Part shown: positions 56,412 through 64,000 of the stretch, piece by piece
Numbering within the stretch: the stretch's first letter is position 1
Layout of the letters: the number at the start of each line of letters is the position of its first letter
From: a bacterium
GTDB lineage: Bacteria; Pseudomonadota; Alphaproteobacteria; Caulobacterales; Hyphomonadaceae
Direction of reading: 5' to 3'
Assembly (NCBI GenBank): GCA_016125045.1
Contig: WGML01000007.1
Location: forward strand, 310,001 to 374,000
DNA length: 64,000 nt
Notes under the pieces: generated by a model
Databases searched by the model: none
Told to the model about the DNA's origin: nothing
What the model saw: the letters and a program-made list of their open reading frames with translations, nothing else
Translations under genes and position numbers: made by a program

Positions 56412-56909
56412 AGCGAGGGCGCGCTGGGCGGTCCGTGTGGATAGTCGAGGCTGCTGAACCTTTTCTCGGCAAGAGTGCCCAGCGGAATTGCGTCGCCGCG
56501 TGTCAAGTCTGGTGCGAAGCCGACTAAATTTTGAATGAGCGCCGTGTAACTGGGCGCCGCGGAGGGCCAACACAAAGGGTCAATCACCGACTTTGAGTCT
56601 CGCCAATGCAGGAGGACCAAGTTTGGGCACAGTGACGACGAGAGGGCGACGCTCGCAATTATGATAGCCACAGACTGGGGTAGAGTGCGGCGACCGCCGA
56701 TAGGACTTCAAGCCCGGCATGATCTAGATCGCGATGAAAGCGAAATTGCCTAATCAATCGAACTCTTGAGGTTTGACGGGTTCGAGCCCAACTTTTTCTC
56801 GTGGTGCTCGTCGGTCACGAGCGGGGTTTTCTGCCTCACTTGAGGCCTCCATTGCGGAACACTACCTTATCAATGGCTCTGCGCAGGTCTGTATTGCGAG
56901 GACTTCATC
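56412..56909. other. Left part of the low-GC insert, no gene recognised
   Basis: About 500 bp with no convincing gene on either strand; a short frame at 56773-56991 overlaps the next gene and has no family. ggttcgagccc at about 56778-56788 resembles a tRNA T-loop, but no stem or acceptor surrounds it. Probably promoter and remnant DNA. Confidence 0.5.
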
Positions 56910-57554
56910 ATGGGATCTCTCTACGGCGCCCCTCCACCTGGGCTACGCTCCGGTCGTGGTGCAAGCGAAAATGAACGACTGCGAACATTAGAATCTTGTC
57001 TGAGTTCGATGTGCAGAGAAGTAGATGATTTTTGTTCTGCGGTTGCTCTACTTAAGGAAGTTCAGTCGTTAAGGAAGCCTGATCAGCGTTCTGCCAATAT
57101 CGTTAGGCGATGGGCCTTCATCGCGGCGCGCGATGCAACGATTAGAGTTTCGGAATTCGAGGACGCTCTTCGCGGCGCGCTTGGCGCTCTTGGCCAGCTT
57201 GCTAAAGACGAGATCGTTGACGTAGATCCTTCTCCAATTCAACTGTTACAGCGCTACTTCCCGGACAGAAAAAGAGCCCGGAACAGTGCCGCGCATCGCG
57301 TCCGGAAGACCAAGAACCCAAAACAAGTTAATGCACACACGTTCACAGGGACATTCGAGACGAGCTCGTTCGTTTTTGAAAATTCGTCGGGTATCCTGGG
57401 GGAAGGGTTGTTTGAAGACGTTTATACAACTACTTGGGAAGGGCGAATGGTCACTTGCCCCGTCACTTGGGCCTCCGCCCACAGGTTGGAAGACATCAAG
57501 GTGGCGTTTTTTAAAATGATTCCACAATCGATCCTAATGCCTCGAGTTGACTGA
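56910..57554 (+). CDS. Unknown protein with HEPN-like RNxxxH motif (cargo of insert)
   Basis: 214 residues, low GC, no family recognised. gagga is 7 bp upstream of the ATG. Residues ~25-115 are predicted helical; an FPDRKRARNSAAHRVRK block (Arg124-Asn-x3-His129) matches the R(N)x4H motif of HEPN nucleases and lies after a helix. A C-terminal beta-rich domain (TFTGTFETSSFVF, TWEGRMVTCPVTW) follows. HEPN domains in such inserts are often RNase effectors, but the motif alone is not proof. No toxin partner gene is obvious. Confidence 0.6.
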   Translation: MGSLYGAPPPGLRSGRGASENERLRTLESCLSSMCREVDDFCSAVALLKEVQSLRKPDQRSANIVRRWAFIAARDATIRVSEFEDALRGALGALGQLAKDEIVDVDPSPIQLLQRYFPDRKRARNSAAHRVRKTKNPKQVNAHTFTGTFETSSFVFENSSGILGEGLFEDVYTTTWEGRMVTCPVTWASAHRLEDIKVAFFKMIPQSILMPRVD

Positions 57555-57785
57555 CTCCGTTGTCAAGGGTGAGTTCAACGTAGAGTCTAGGCGGCCGGGT
57601 CGCCGCGATTCTCATCGACCACCGCTCCCTCTCGCAGGAACCCTAGGATGTCATCCAGCGCTCCGCGCTCCTCTGGACTGTCACAATTGGTGACACCTTT
57701 CAAAACGGCAATTGAGGTGATGTGCAAAGCTTAGTTGGCGGCGCGGCGCACGCCTGGTCGACCTGACCGTCACCCGCGCCAGTCG
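57555..57785. other. Right part of insert, possible gene remnant
   Basis: About 230 bp before the GST gene. On the minus strand, 57587-57727 encodes a short open frame ending GDPAA-stop (46 residues from a TTG), with host-like codon use and a protein-tail look (SPEERGALDDILGFLREG); it may be a truncated gene. A 6-bp inverted repeat (tgtcac / gtgaca, 57679-57695) lies upstream of it. Confidence 0.45.
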
Positions 57786-57800
57786 TCACCCACCCGTGCG
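57751..57800. repeat. Right flanking repeat of the low-GC insert
   Basis: 57751-57775 repeats the left copy exactly, including the last codons of the subunit-3 gene; 16 bp of different sequence then separates it from gtcacccacccgtgcg (57785-57800), which is the 3' end of the GST gene. Unlike the left copy, it therefore holds the intact GST end. Confidence 0.85.
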
Positions 57801-58403
57801 CGCGAAGGCCCGCTGGAACGCCGGGCGCGCGAGGTTCCGGTCGAGATACGCCCCAAGCGTTGGATGGCCGTCGAGCTCATTCAGCCGCCGCGCCATGCTC
57901 AGAATATAGGTGAGGCCGACATCGGGCGCCTGGAAGCGGTCGCCGAGGATGAACGGCCGGTCGCCAAGCTGGTCCCGGATATAGCCAAGCTGCAGCGCGA
58001 CCTCGCCGCTCGCGAACGCGCTGATCACCGGCGGGTGCGGCTGTTGCTCCCGGCTCAGCAGCAGCTTGAACAGGAAGGGCGCGAACGCGGACGCTTCCGA
58101 ATAGGCGAGCCACTGGTTCCAGACCGCCCGCGCCTTCACATCGCTCCTCGGCGGGGCGAGCGTGTTCTCGGCGTCGAACAGGTCGATGAGATAGGTCGCG
58201 ATCGCCCCGGACTCCGCGAGCGTCATGCCGTCGTGCTCGATCACCGGCGACTTGCCGAGCGGGTGGGCGCCCTTCAACTCGGGCGGCGCACGGCCCATTT
58301 CGTTGCGGACATAGATTTTCGCCTCGTACTCAAGCCCCAGCTCCTCGATCAGCCAGGCGGTGAACACCGAACGGCCGATGCGCAGATGGTGGAGGATGAT
58401 CAT
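57786..58403 (-). CDS. Glutathione S-transferase family protein
   Basis: 205 residues. The N-terminal thioredoxin-like half has IILHHLRIGRSVFTAWLIEEL, LKGAHPLGKSPVIEHDGMTLAESGAIATYL (GSH-binding P-S/E motifs). The C-terminal helical half has FILGDRFQAPDVGLTYILSM. A generic bacterial GST; the substrate is unknown. The C-terminus (FARTGG-stop) lies in the right repeat, and a diverged copy of its end lies 1.39 kb away. Confidence 0.92.
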   Translation of the reverse strand: MIILHHLRIGRSVFTAWLIEELGLEYEAKIYVRNEMGRAPPELKGAHPLGKSPVIEHDGMTLAESGAIATYLIDLFDAENTLAPPRSDVKARAVWNQWLAYSEASAFAPFLFKLLLSREQQPHPPVISAFASGEVALQLGYIRDQLGDRPFILGDRFQAPDVGLTYILSMARRLNELDGHPTLGAYLDRNLARPAFQRAFARTGG

Positions 58404-58482
58404 GGGGCGGTCTCCTTGGGTCTTCGATGCAGCCGGGAAACCCTAGCGGCGCTTGAGCGTCCGCGTCGAGAGACAACCCCCC

Positions 58483-59322
58483 CTACTTCAACTCCATGAT
58501 CTCGATGTTGCGAAACTCGATCGGCGGGCCCTCGCTCTGCAGCGCGATGTAGCCACCCGTCAGCTTCAGCTCGCCGCCCGCCGCCGCGATCAGCTTCGTG
58601 GCGTCGCCCAGGCTGTCGGGCTTCGGATCGTATTGCGGGTCCGAATAGGTGAGCACGTCGACGCCGTTCTGGCGGTGGGTCACGACGCCCTCCGGGCTCA
58701 CCTCCAGCTCGAAGCGGACCCATTCCCCGTTCGGCGGCGGGGCGACCTTGGCGTTGGTGCAGTGCTGCGTGATCAGTTGTCCGTTCATCACGATGTTGGT
58801 GCCCGGCGTGCAGACATTGCCGTTGAACCGGACCTGTCCCTCGTCCGGCCCGAGGAGCTGCGCCTCGATCGAGACCGGAAACGCCTGTTCGACGCCCATC
58901 GACTGGGCGCTCTCGGAATGAAACATCACGCCGGAATTCGCGCGCGCCCAGTTCGGTGTATCCTCAAGCGGCGGCGCGTAGAAGCGATAGTCCAGCCGAA
59001 GGCGGAAGGCGGAAAAGGGGGTTTTGTAGAAGATATGCCCGAACCGGTTGTCGAAGGTCGGATAGTCCGCATAGGACACCCGCATCACGCCATCCGCCGC
59101 AACAAAGGTGTTCAAGAAGTTATCCCCGGCGGGGCGGCCGCGAATCTTTGGCGTCCATCCGTCGAGCGTGCGTCCGTCGAACAGCGAGACCCAGCCGGAC
59201 TCCCTGTTGTTTCCGGGAGTTGGCGCGTTTTCCCGATGAATCGCGCAGCTGCCGAGCAGCAGTCCGCTCACCGCTGAAAGCAAGAAGCCGCGGGCGACGG
59301 CGCCCGGATTCGCATGGTCCAT
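58483..59322 (-). CDS. DUF1080 (3-keto-disaccharide hydrolase) lipoprotein
   Basis: 279 residues. Signal peptide with lipobox (LLLGSC). DUF1080 hallmarks: WVSLFDGRTLDGWTPKIRG, FRLRLDYRFYAP, NSGVMFHSE and VQFRNIEIMELK-like C-terminus (PIEFRNIEIMELK). Beta-sandwich glycan-binding or hydrolytic fold; the family includes enzymes that cleave 3-keto-glucosides. It is likely surface or periplasmic. It is divergent from an MFS transporter across about 200 bp. Confidence 0.9.
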   Translation of the reverse strand: MDHANPGAVARGFLLSAVSGLLLGSCAIHRENAPTPGNNRESGWVSLFDGRTLDGWTPKIRGRPAGDNFLNTFVAADGVMRVSYADYPTFDNRFGHIFYKTPFSAFRLRLDYRFYAPPLEDTPNWARANSGVMFHSESAQSMGVEQAFPVSIEAQLLGPDEGQVRFNGNVCTPGTNIVMNGQLITQHCTNAKVAPPPNGEWVRFELEVSPEGVVTHRQNGVDVLTYSDPQYDPKPDSLGDATKLIAAAGGELKLTGGYIALQSEGPPIEFRNIEIMELK

Positions 59323-59525
59323 CGGACCCTCCCCTCAAACATCGCCCCAACCCCGTCGAAACCCGCTCTCAACCTGCGTCGCCGACGATGGACTCCGATC
59401 GAATTGGAGGGCTAGATCGCTTCGAAGTAAACACCCGCCGGGCGGTCAGCGAAAATTGACGGGCGCCGCCGGTGGGGAAGACAGGCAAAGTCGCGGTACA
59501 GCGGCGCTGGGAAGGAAGCATCGCC

Positions 59526-61085
59526 ATGGTTGCGGCTGCGTCGAGTTCACGTTCGAGCCTGTTCATCACGTCATTCGCAGCGATTGTTGCAACATCGTTC
59601 TGCTTTATTCTGCGATCTATGGTGATCGGTGACTGGGGAGATGAATTTGCTCTCTCCGAAACCCAGAAAGGTGAACTTCTGGGCGCTGGCCTCTGGCCCT
59701 TCGCGATCACGATCGTCCTGTTCAGCCTGTTGATCGACCGCATTGGATTCGAGCTCACCTTCTGGTTTGCCTGCGCCTGTCATGTGTCAGGATTGGTGAT
59801 ACTTCTCACAGCTCAAGGATATTGGCCGCTTTACATCGGCACCTTTATCATGGCGCTCGGTAACGGGGCCGTGGAAGCCGCCGCCAACCCGCTCGTGGCG
59901 ACCGTTTATTCCGAAGACAAGCCCAAATGGCTGAACCGGCTCCATGCCGCTTGGCCTTTGGGCTTGATTCTAGGGGGAGTTTTGGCCATCGCGCTCGGCT
60001 CGGGCGTGGATTGGCGCATCAAGGTTGCGCTCATGGCGGCGCCGATCGCGGTCTATGCGTTCCTGCTGCTCGCCCGGAAGTTCCCGGTGTCTGAGCGTGT
60101 CGCTTCCGGCGTCTCCTACAAGGAGATGCTGGCGGAGGCTGGCGCGATGAGCGCGCTTGTCATCATCGCGCTCATGATGCTGGAGGTCGGCCGAGTCGCC
60201 GGACTTGGCCTTCCCGTTGTTCTTGCGGTGATTTTTGTCCTCACCGCGGCCTATGCCTGGGTCTCGAGGTCCGCCGGGCGACCGCTCTACATCATCTTCG
60301 TGCTCTTGATGATCCCGCTTGCGATCACCGAATTGTCGACCGACAGCTGGATCACAGAGCTGATGGAGCCGGAGATGTCGGCGATCGGCCTCCAGGCGGG
60401 CTGGGTGCTCGTCTACACCTCCGCGATCATGTTCGTCATGCGCATGTTCGCAGGCCCCGTTCTGCACCGCCTGAAGCCGCTCGGCGTTCTGGCGATGGCG
60501 TCTGGGGTCGCGGCGGCGGGCATCTTCCTGCTGTCCGGCGCGACGGGGCTCGCGCTCCTCGCTGCGGCGACGCTTTACGGCATAGGCAAGAGCTTCTTCT
60601 GGGGCACCAGCCTTGCGATCGCCTCCGAACAGTTCCCCAAGGGCGGCGCGGTGACGCTCAACGTGATGGCCGGCGCGGGCATGCTGGCGGCCGGCATCGT
60701 CGGAACGGTGATGCTCGGCTCCCTGCAGGACGCCGCGATCGCGCGCGGCCTCAACGCGCACGATTCATCGGTCGGCGCCTCCATGAGCTCGACTTATCTG
60801 GTGGAGCGTCAGGGCCTTCTCGGCTCCTATCAGGCGCTTGATTCATCAGCGGTTTCCGCGGCTCCCGCGGCGGACCAGGCGCTCATCGGCGAGATCACGC
60901 GCAGCGGCAAGAAGGAGGCGCTGCGCGATGTTGCGCTCGTCCCGATCTTCATGATGCTCTGCTATCTCGGCCTCATCGCCTTCTTCCGCTCGCGGGGCGG
61001 ATACAAGCCGGTGGTGCTGGCGGCCCAGCCGCGGGCGAGCGGACCTGGCGTCGAGGCTTCGGCGCCGGCGTCTCCGGCTCCCTGA
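59526..61085 (+). CDS. MFS transporter
   Basis: 519 residues with 12 membrane segments (FIMALGNGAVEAAANPLVATVYS, LYGIGKSFFWGTSLAIASEQFPKGG). FSLLIDRIGFELTFWF contains the loop 2-3 region. A cytoplasmic C-terminal tail is Ala/Pro-rich. ATG 59526 is chosen because ggaagga lies just upstream; ATG 59472 is earlier in frame. Its position beside DUF1080 and a TIM-barrel isomerase suggests a sugar or keto-sugar substrate. Confidence 0.88.
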   Translation: MVAAASSSRSSLFITSFAAIVATSFCFILRSMVIGDWGDEFALSETQKGELLGAGLWPFAITIVLFSLLIDRIGFELTFWFACACHVSGLVILLTAQGYWPLYIGTFIMALGNGAVEAAANPLVATVYSEDKPKWLNRLHAAWPLGLILGGVLAIALGSGVDWRIKVALMAAPIAVYAFLLLARKFPVSERVASGVSYKEMLAEAGAMSALVIIALMMLEVGRVAGLGLPVVLAVIFVLTAAYAWVSRSAGRPLYIIFVLLMIPLAITELSTDSWITELMEPEMSAIGLQAGWVLVYTSAIMFVMRMFAGPVLHRLKPLGVLAMASGVAAAGIFLLSGATGLALLAAATLYGIGKSFFWGTSLAIASEQFPKGGAVTLNVMAGAGMLAAGIVGTVMLGSLQDAAIARGLNAHDSSVGASMSSTYLVERQGLLGSYQALDSSAVSAAPAADQALIGEITRSGKKEALRDVALVPIFMMLCYLGLIAFFRSRGGYKPVVLAAQPRASGPGVEASAPASPAP

Positions 61086-61131
61086 AGCAAGACCGGGACA
61101 TGAGCAGGCAGTCAGAGGGCGGATCACACAC

Positions 61132-62109
61132 ATGGGCGACATTTCAAGGCGCGACATCTCCCGATCCCTCCTCGCGCTCGCCGGGATCGCCCCGTTGAGC
61201 AGCTGCGCCACCGCTCAGCCGGCGCCCTTCTTCCGTTCGCGGCAGCTGCCGATCGGCATCCAGCTCTACACCCTGGCTCCGGACCTCCGGGAAAACCTCG
61301 ACGGCGTGCTCCAGCGCGTCGCCGAGATCGGCTACGAAACGGTCGAAATCCCGGGCTATATGGGGCGCACCCCGCAAGAGCTTCGCCGGGCGCTCGACGC
61401 CGTTGGGCTCGCCTGTCCGTCGGCGCATGTGGGGCTGCGACCCGGGAGCGAAGCCGAGCCCGGACTTCTCGGGGATCTTGATCGCCTCGCCGAGCACATG
61501 AAGGTGCTCGGCGTCGAATATGTCGTCGCGCCCAGCATCTCTCCGCCCGTTGATCTCAACATCACCGCGGCGCCCGGCGAGGGTTATGGCTTCATGGGCC
61601 GGGTCGCCGCCGCGATGTCGGAGGATCACTGGAAGCGCATCGCCGATATGCTGAACCAGGCCGCGATCGGGTTGGGCGGCCACGGGCTCAAGGTCGGCTA
61701 TCACAACCACAATTTCGAGTTCACGCCGGTTCTTGGTCAACCCCCCGGGGGCACGACCGGACTTGACGTGCTGCTGCGCGCCACCGACCCCGCTCTTGTG
61801 GTGTTCGAACTGGATGTCGGCTGGGCGGCGGCCGCCGGGGCGGATCCGGTGGCTGTGCTGCGGTCCTCTCCCGGGCGGTTCAGGCTCATGCATGTAAAGG
61901 ACATCCTCGCCTCCACCCGGCCCAACTTCGCCCTGAAGATGGACCCGACCGAGGTCGGATCCGGCCGCGTCGACTGGCCGACCCTCATCCCGGAGGCAAA
62001 TCGTCTTGGCGTCACCGGCTTTTTCGTCGAGCAGGAGCCGCCCTTCACCATGGCGCGCATCGAGTCCGCGGCGAAGAGCTACGCCTACCTCGCCCAGATC
62101 ATGGCCTGA
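61132..62109 (+). CDS. Secreted TIM-barrel sugar isomerase/epimerase-like protein
   Basis: 325 residues. An N-terminal twin-arginine signal (SRRDISRSLLALAG) with a following Cys (SSCAT) suggests Tat export and possibly lipidation. The AP-endonuclease-2-like xylose-isomerase barrel has IGIQLYTLAPDLR, GYETVEIPGYMG, GYHNHNFEF, VVFELDVGWAAAAG and MHVKDILAS, and GFFVEQEP ends it: metal ligands in HNHNFE and ELDV look complete. It likely handles keto-sugars with its neighbours. Confidence 0.88.
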   Translation: MGDISRRDISRSLLALAGIAPLSSCATAQPAPFFRSRQLPIGIQLYTLAPDLRENLDGVLQRVAEIGYETVEIPGYMGRTPQELRRALDAVGLACPSAHVGLRPGSEAEPGLLGDLDRLAEHMKVLGVEYVVAPSISPPVDLNITAAPGEGYGFMGRVAAAMSEDHWKRIADMLNQAAIGLGGHGLKVGYHNHNFEFTPVLGQPPGGTTGLDVLLRATDPALVVFELDVGWAAAAGADPVAVLRSSPGRFRLMHVKDILASTRPNFALKMDPTEVGSGRVDWPTLIPEANRLGVTGFFVEQEPPFTMARIESAAKSYAYLAQIMA

Positions 62110-62173
62110 GGGAATCATGGCCTGATCGGCGCACGCCCTGCTGCGTCGTCCGCGAAGGCGCGGGCGACAGCCT

Positions 62174-63115
62174 TTACTGGATCCGCTCGACCCTGAGGCC
62201 CTTCTGTTGGACCAGCAGGGCGAGGCTCTCGGGCCCCGCGATGTGCGCCGCGCCGACCGCCACGAAGAACACACCCGCTTCTTCTGAGGCGAGCGATGAC
62301 AGCGTATCGGCCCAGCGCCTGTTCCGCTGCACCAGGATCGCGTCATAAACCTCCGGGGCGCTGTCCATCTCGTCCTCGACGACCAGACGGTCCAGCGTCG
62401 CCACGTCCCCGGTCGACCACGCCGCGACGAGCTGATCCAGCAATTCCGGCTCCTCATTGATCTGGCGCACACCATCCAGCAGATAGGCCAGCTGCACCTC
62501 ATCGGAGAGGTCGGCGAAGAACCGCAGCTGCTGCTCGATCGTCTCGAAATACCGCATCGTCTTGCCCGCCGCCGCGGCCTGGGGTCCGAGCGTCCGTTCA
62601 ACGCCTGAGCCGGAGTCATATCCCGCCGCCACGACGAACGCGTCGGAGAGGGTCAGCGCCGCGAGCCAGGGCCGCATTGCTCCAAGATCGATGCGCAGGT
62701 TGAGTTTGGCCGCCGCGTCCTGAACCCTCGCGGCGTCGGCTTCGGACATCCGGTCCCACAGCCGGTCGGGCGGCACGTAGAAGCCGAGCAGGGCGACAAG
62801 CCGCTGCAGCTCCGTCATGTCGGGCTCCACCGGCGTTTCGAAATAAACCGCGTCCGCGCGGTTGAAGGCGTCAAGGATCGCCGGCGTCTCCCAGTCGAGC
62901 GACGGCGGAAGAATGTGAACCGTTCCGAAGAGATAGATCGTCGTGTCGGCGTCGGTCACCCGCCACAGCGCCGGCTGGATCGCGGCCGGCTCATTCGCGC
63001 CCGCCGGTTCGGTGCCGGATGCGGCCGTCGTGGGGCTGCATGCCGCGAGCATTAGCGCGACCCCTGCTGTCAGCCCTCGCGCAAGCCCCTCAATCGCCCT
63101 CATCAATCCCGTCAT
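62174..63115 (-). CDS. TraB/GumN-family lipoprotein
   Basis: About 313 residues, start MTGLMRAIEG chosen; in-frame ATGs at 63124 and 63103 are alternatives. Signal peptide with lipobox (LMLAAC). TraB/GumN features: LWRVTDADTTIYLFGTVHILP (GTxH motif), ETPVEPDMTEL, MRPWLAALTL and VFFVAVGAAHIAGPESL. Possibly a metalloprotease-like periplasmic protein. It ends 64 bp from the isomerase stop. Confidence 0.87.
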   Translation of the reverse strand: MTGLMRAIEGLARGLTAGVALMLAACSPTTAASGTEPAGANEPAAIQPALWRVTDADTTIYLFGTVHILPPSLDWETPAILDAFNRADAVYFETPVEPDMTELQRLVALLGFYVPPDRLWDRMSEADAARVQDAAAKLNLRIDLGAMRPWLAALTLSDAFVVAAGYDSGSGVERTLGPQAAAAGKTMRYFETIEQQLRFFADLSDEVQLAYLLDGVRQINEEPELLDQLVAAWSTGDVATLDRLVVEDEMDSAPEVYDAILVQRNRRWADTLSSLASEEAGVFFVAVGAAHIAGPESLALLVQQKGLRVERIQ

Positions 63116-63277
63116 GCCGTCCATCCCGCCCGGTCTGCGCGCCACGAGCCGCGAAGTCGTCCGCCTGCCCGCGAGCACCCTAGCAGACGCGCACGCAGGG
63201 GCGGAGAGAATTGCGCTTCCATGCTGAGCAAGGCTGGACTAGTGTCCGCCCGCCAGAGGCGACCGCTACGCGGCCCC

Positions 63278-63322
63278 GCACCCATAGCTCAGCTGGATAG
63301 AGCGTTGCCCTCCGAAGGCGGA
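63278..63322 (+). pseudogene. Broken copy of the 5' half of tRNA-Arg(CCG)
   Basis: 45 bases matching the 5' part of the tRNA-Arg gene at 63457 with three differences (acceptor position 7, anticodon stem 29, and position 44). It keeps the D-arm and anticodon loop with ccg, but the T-arm and 3' acceptor are missing, replaced by unrelated sequence. It cannot form a functional tRNA. Confidence 0.85.
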
Positions 63323-63405
63323 TGTCAAGTCCAGCGAGAGTTGAGGGTGCTGCGAAAAGGAAGTGACTAAACAATGGCTTGAGCGGATATCGGGTTCGCT
63401 CTTCA

Positions 63406-64000
<595 letters not shown>

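Larger units (their letters stand above)
56403..57750. mobile_element. Low-GC genomic insert between convergent gene ends
   Basis: About 1.35 kb visibly richer in A/T than all neighbours, bounded by direct repeats that each contain the 3' ends of the flanking convergent genes (subunit 3 and GST). Cargo is the protein at 56910-57554 and a possible fragment at 57587-57727; no integrase or transposase is visible. The duplicated ends imply a site-specific or homologous insertion with a ~25-50-bp duplication; the mechanism is unknown. Confidence 0.65.

Noticed and set aside
56773..56800. ggttcgagccc as a tRNA gene end
   Set aside because: Only a T-loop-like word; no stem, anticodon arm or acceptor around it.
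61144..62619. A 491-residue open frame on the minus strand
   Set aside because: Covers the TIM-barrel isomerase (plus) and part of the TraB gene in the wrong frame; Arg/Gly/Pro-rich with no domain.

Overview
The window is GC-rich, densely packed chromosomal DNA from an alphaproteobacterium. The evidence is a RegB/RegA (PrrBA/ActSR) redox pair, an MmcB-type repair protein, DUF2794 and DUF2853 proteins, a ccmABCDG cluster, a gap-pgk-fba run leading to thiE, DUF4164-zapA, ftsY-mtaB, and efp next to suhB. The many secreted lipoproteins and the sugar-oxidation locus would fit a Caulobacterales/Parvularculales-like heterotroph, but that finer placement is inference.

Layout. 1-7.2 kb: redox sensor kinase (cut by the left edge) and regulator, an IalB-family protein, gpmA with an overlapping collapsed ribD-like gene, a cold-shock protein, ygfZ-tag, and a cupin gene flanked by two related small lipoproteins. 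7.2-11.5 kb: an NTF2-like lipoprotein, a Kelch-type protein, a PQQ-type sugar dehydrogenase and rlmN. 11.5-16.5 kb: a four-gene envelope operon (subtilase lipoprotein, membrane-anchored protein resembling a subtilase propeptide, unknown lipoprotein, M23 peptidase lipoprotein). 16.5-24.3 kb: DUF486 protein, class III sirtuin, zincin, FkbM methyltransferase, MmcB plus an unknown partner, an ECF sigma factor with a ChrR-like cupin anti-sigma lacking the usual zinc motif, thpR, DUF2853, a Bax-inhibitor-1 protein and DUF2794. 24.7-29.1 kb: a Gld-type ABC system. 29-36 kb: DUF1223, aconitase, ccmABCDG and a MarR regulator. 36-47 kb: NUDIX, YciB, a flippase, ftsY/mtaB, suhB/efp, a CPA2 antiporter and epmA/epmB. 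47-54 kb: thiE, DUF1272, a TIR/deoxyribosyltransferase-like protein, fba, pgk, gap, DUF4164 and zapA. 54-63.2 kb: sugar oxidation and 3-keto-sugar handling (GMC dehydrogenase with its small subunit, GST, DUF1080 hydrolase, MFS transporter, TIM-barrel isomerase) and a TraB/GumN lipoprotein. 63.2-64 kb: tRNA-Arg(CCG), a broken copy of its 5' half, and a gene-poor tail.

How the genes work together. EF-P and the two enzymes that make and attach its beta-lysine are all present. The ccm genes make a heme exporter and its thioredoxin partner. Gap, Pgk, Fba, GpmA and aconitase cover central carbon metabolism. The 54-62 kb genes look like a periplasm-to-cytoplasm route for oxidised sugars.

Most unusual places: (1) a low-GC insert at about 56.40-57.75 kb, bounded by direct repeats that duplicate the 3' ends of two convergent genes and carrying an unknown protein with an RNxxxH HEPN-like motif; (2) a TIR/deoxyribosyltransferase-like protein inside the fba-thiE block; (3) the subtilase operon with a separate propeptide-like membrane protein; (4) the zinc-motif-less ChrR homologue; (5) the collapsed RibD. 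Items 1 and 2 are the best candidates for undescribed defence-type functions, but neither is proven by sequence reading alone.
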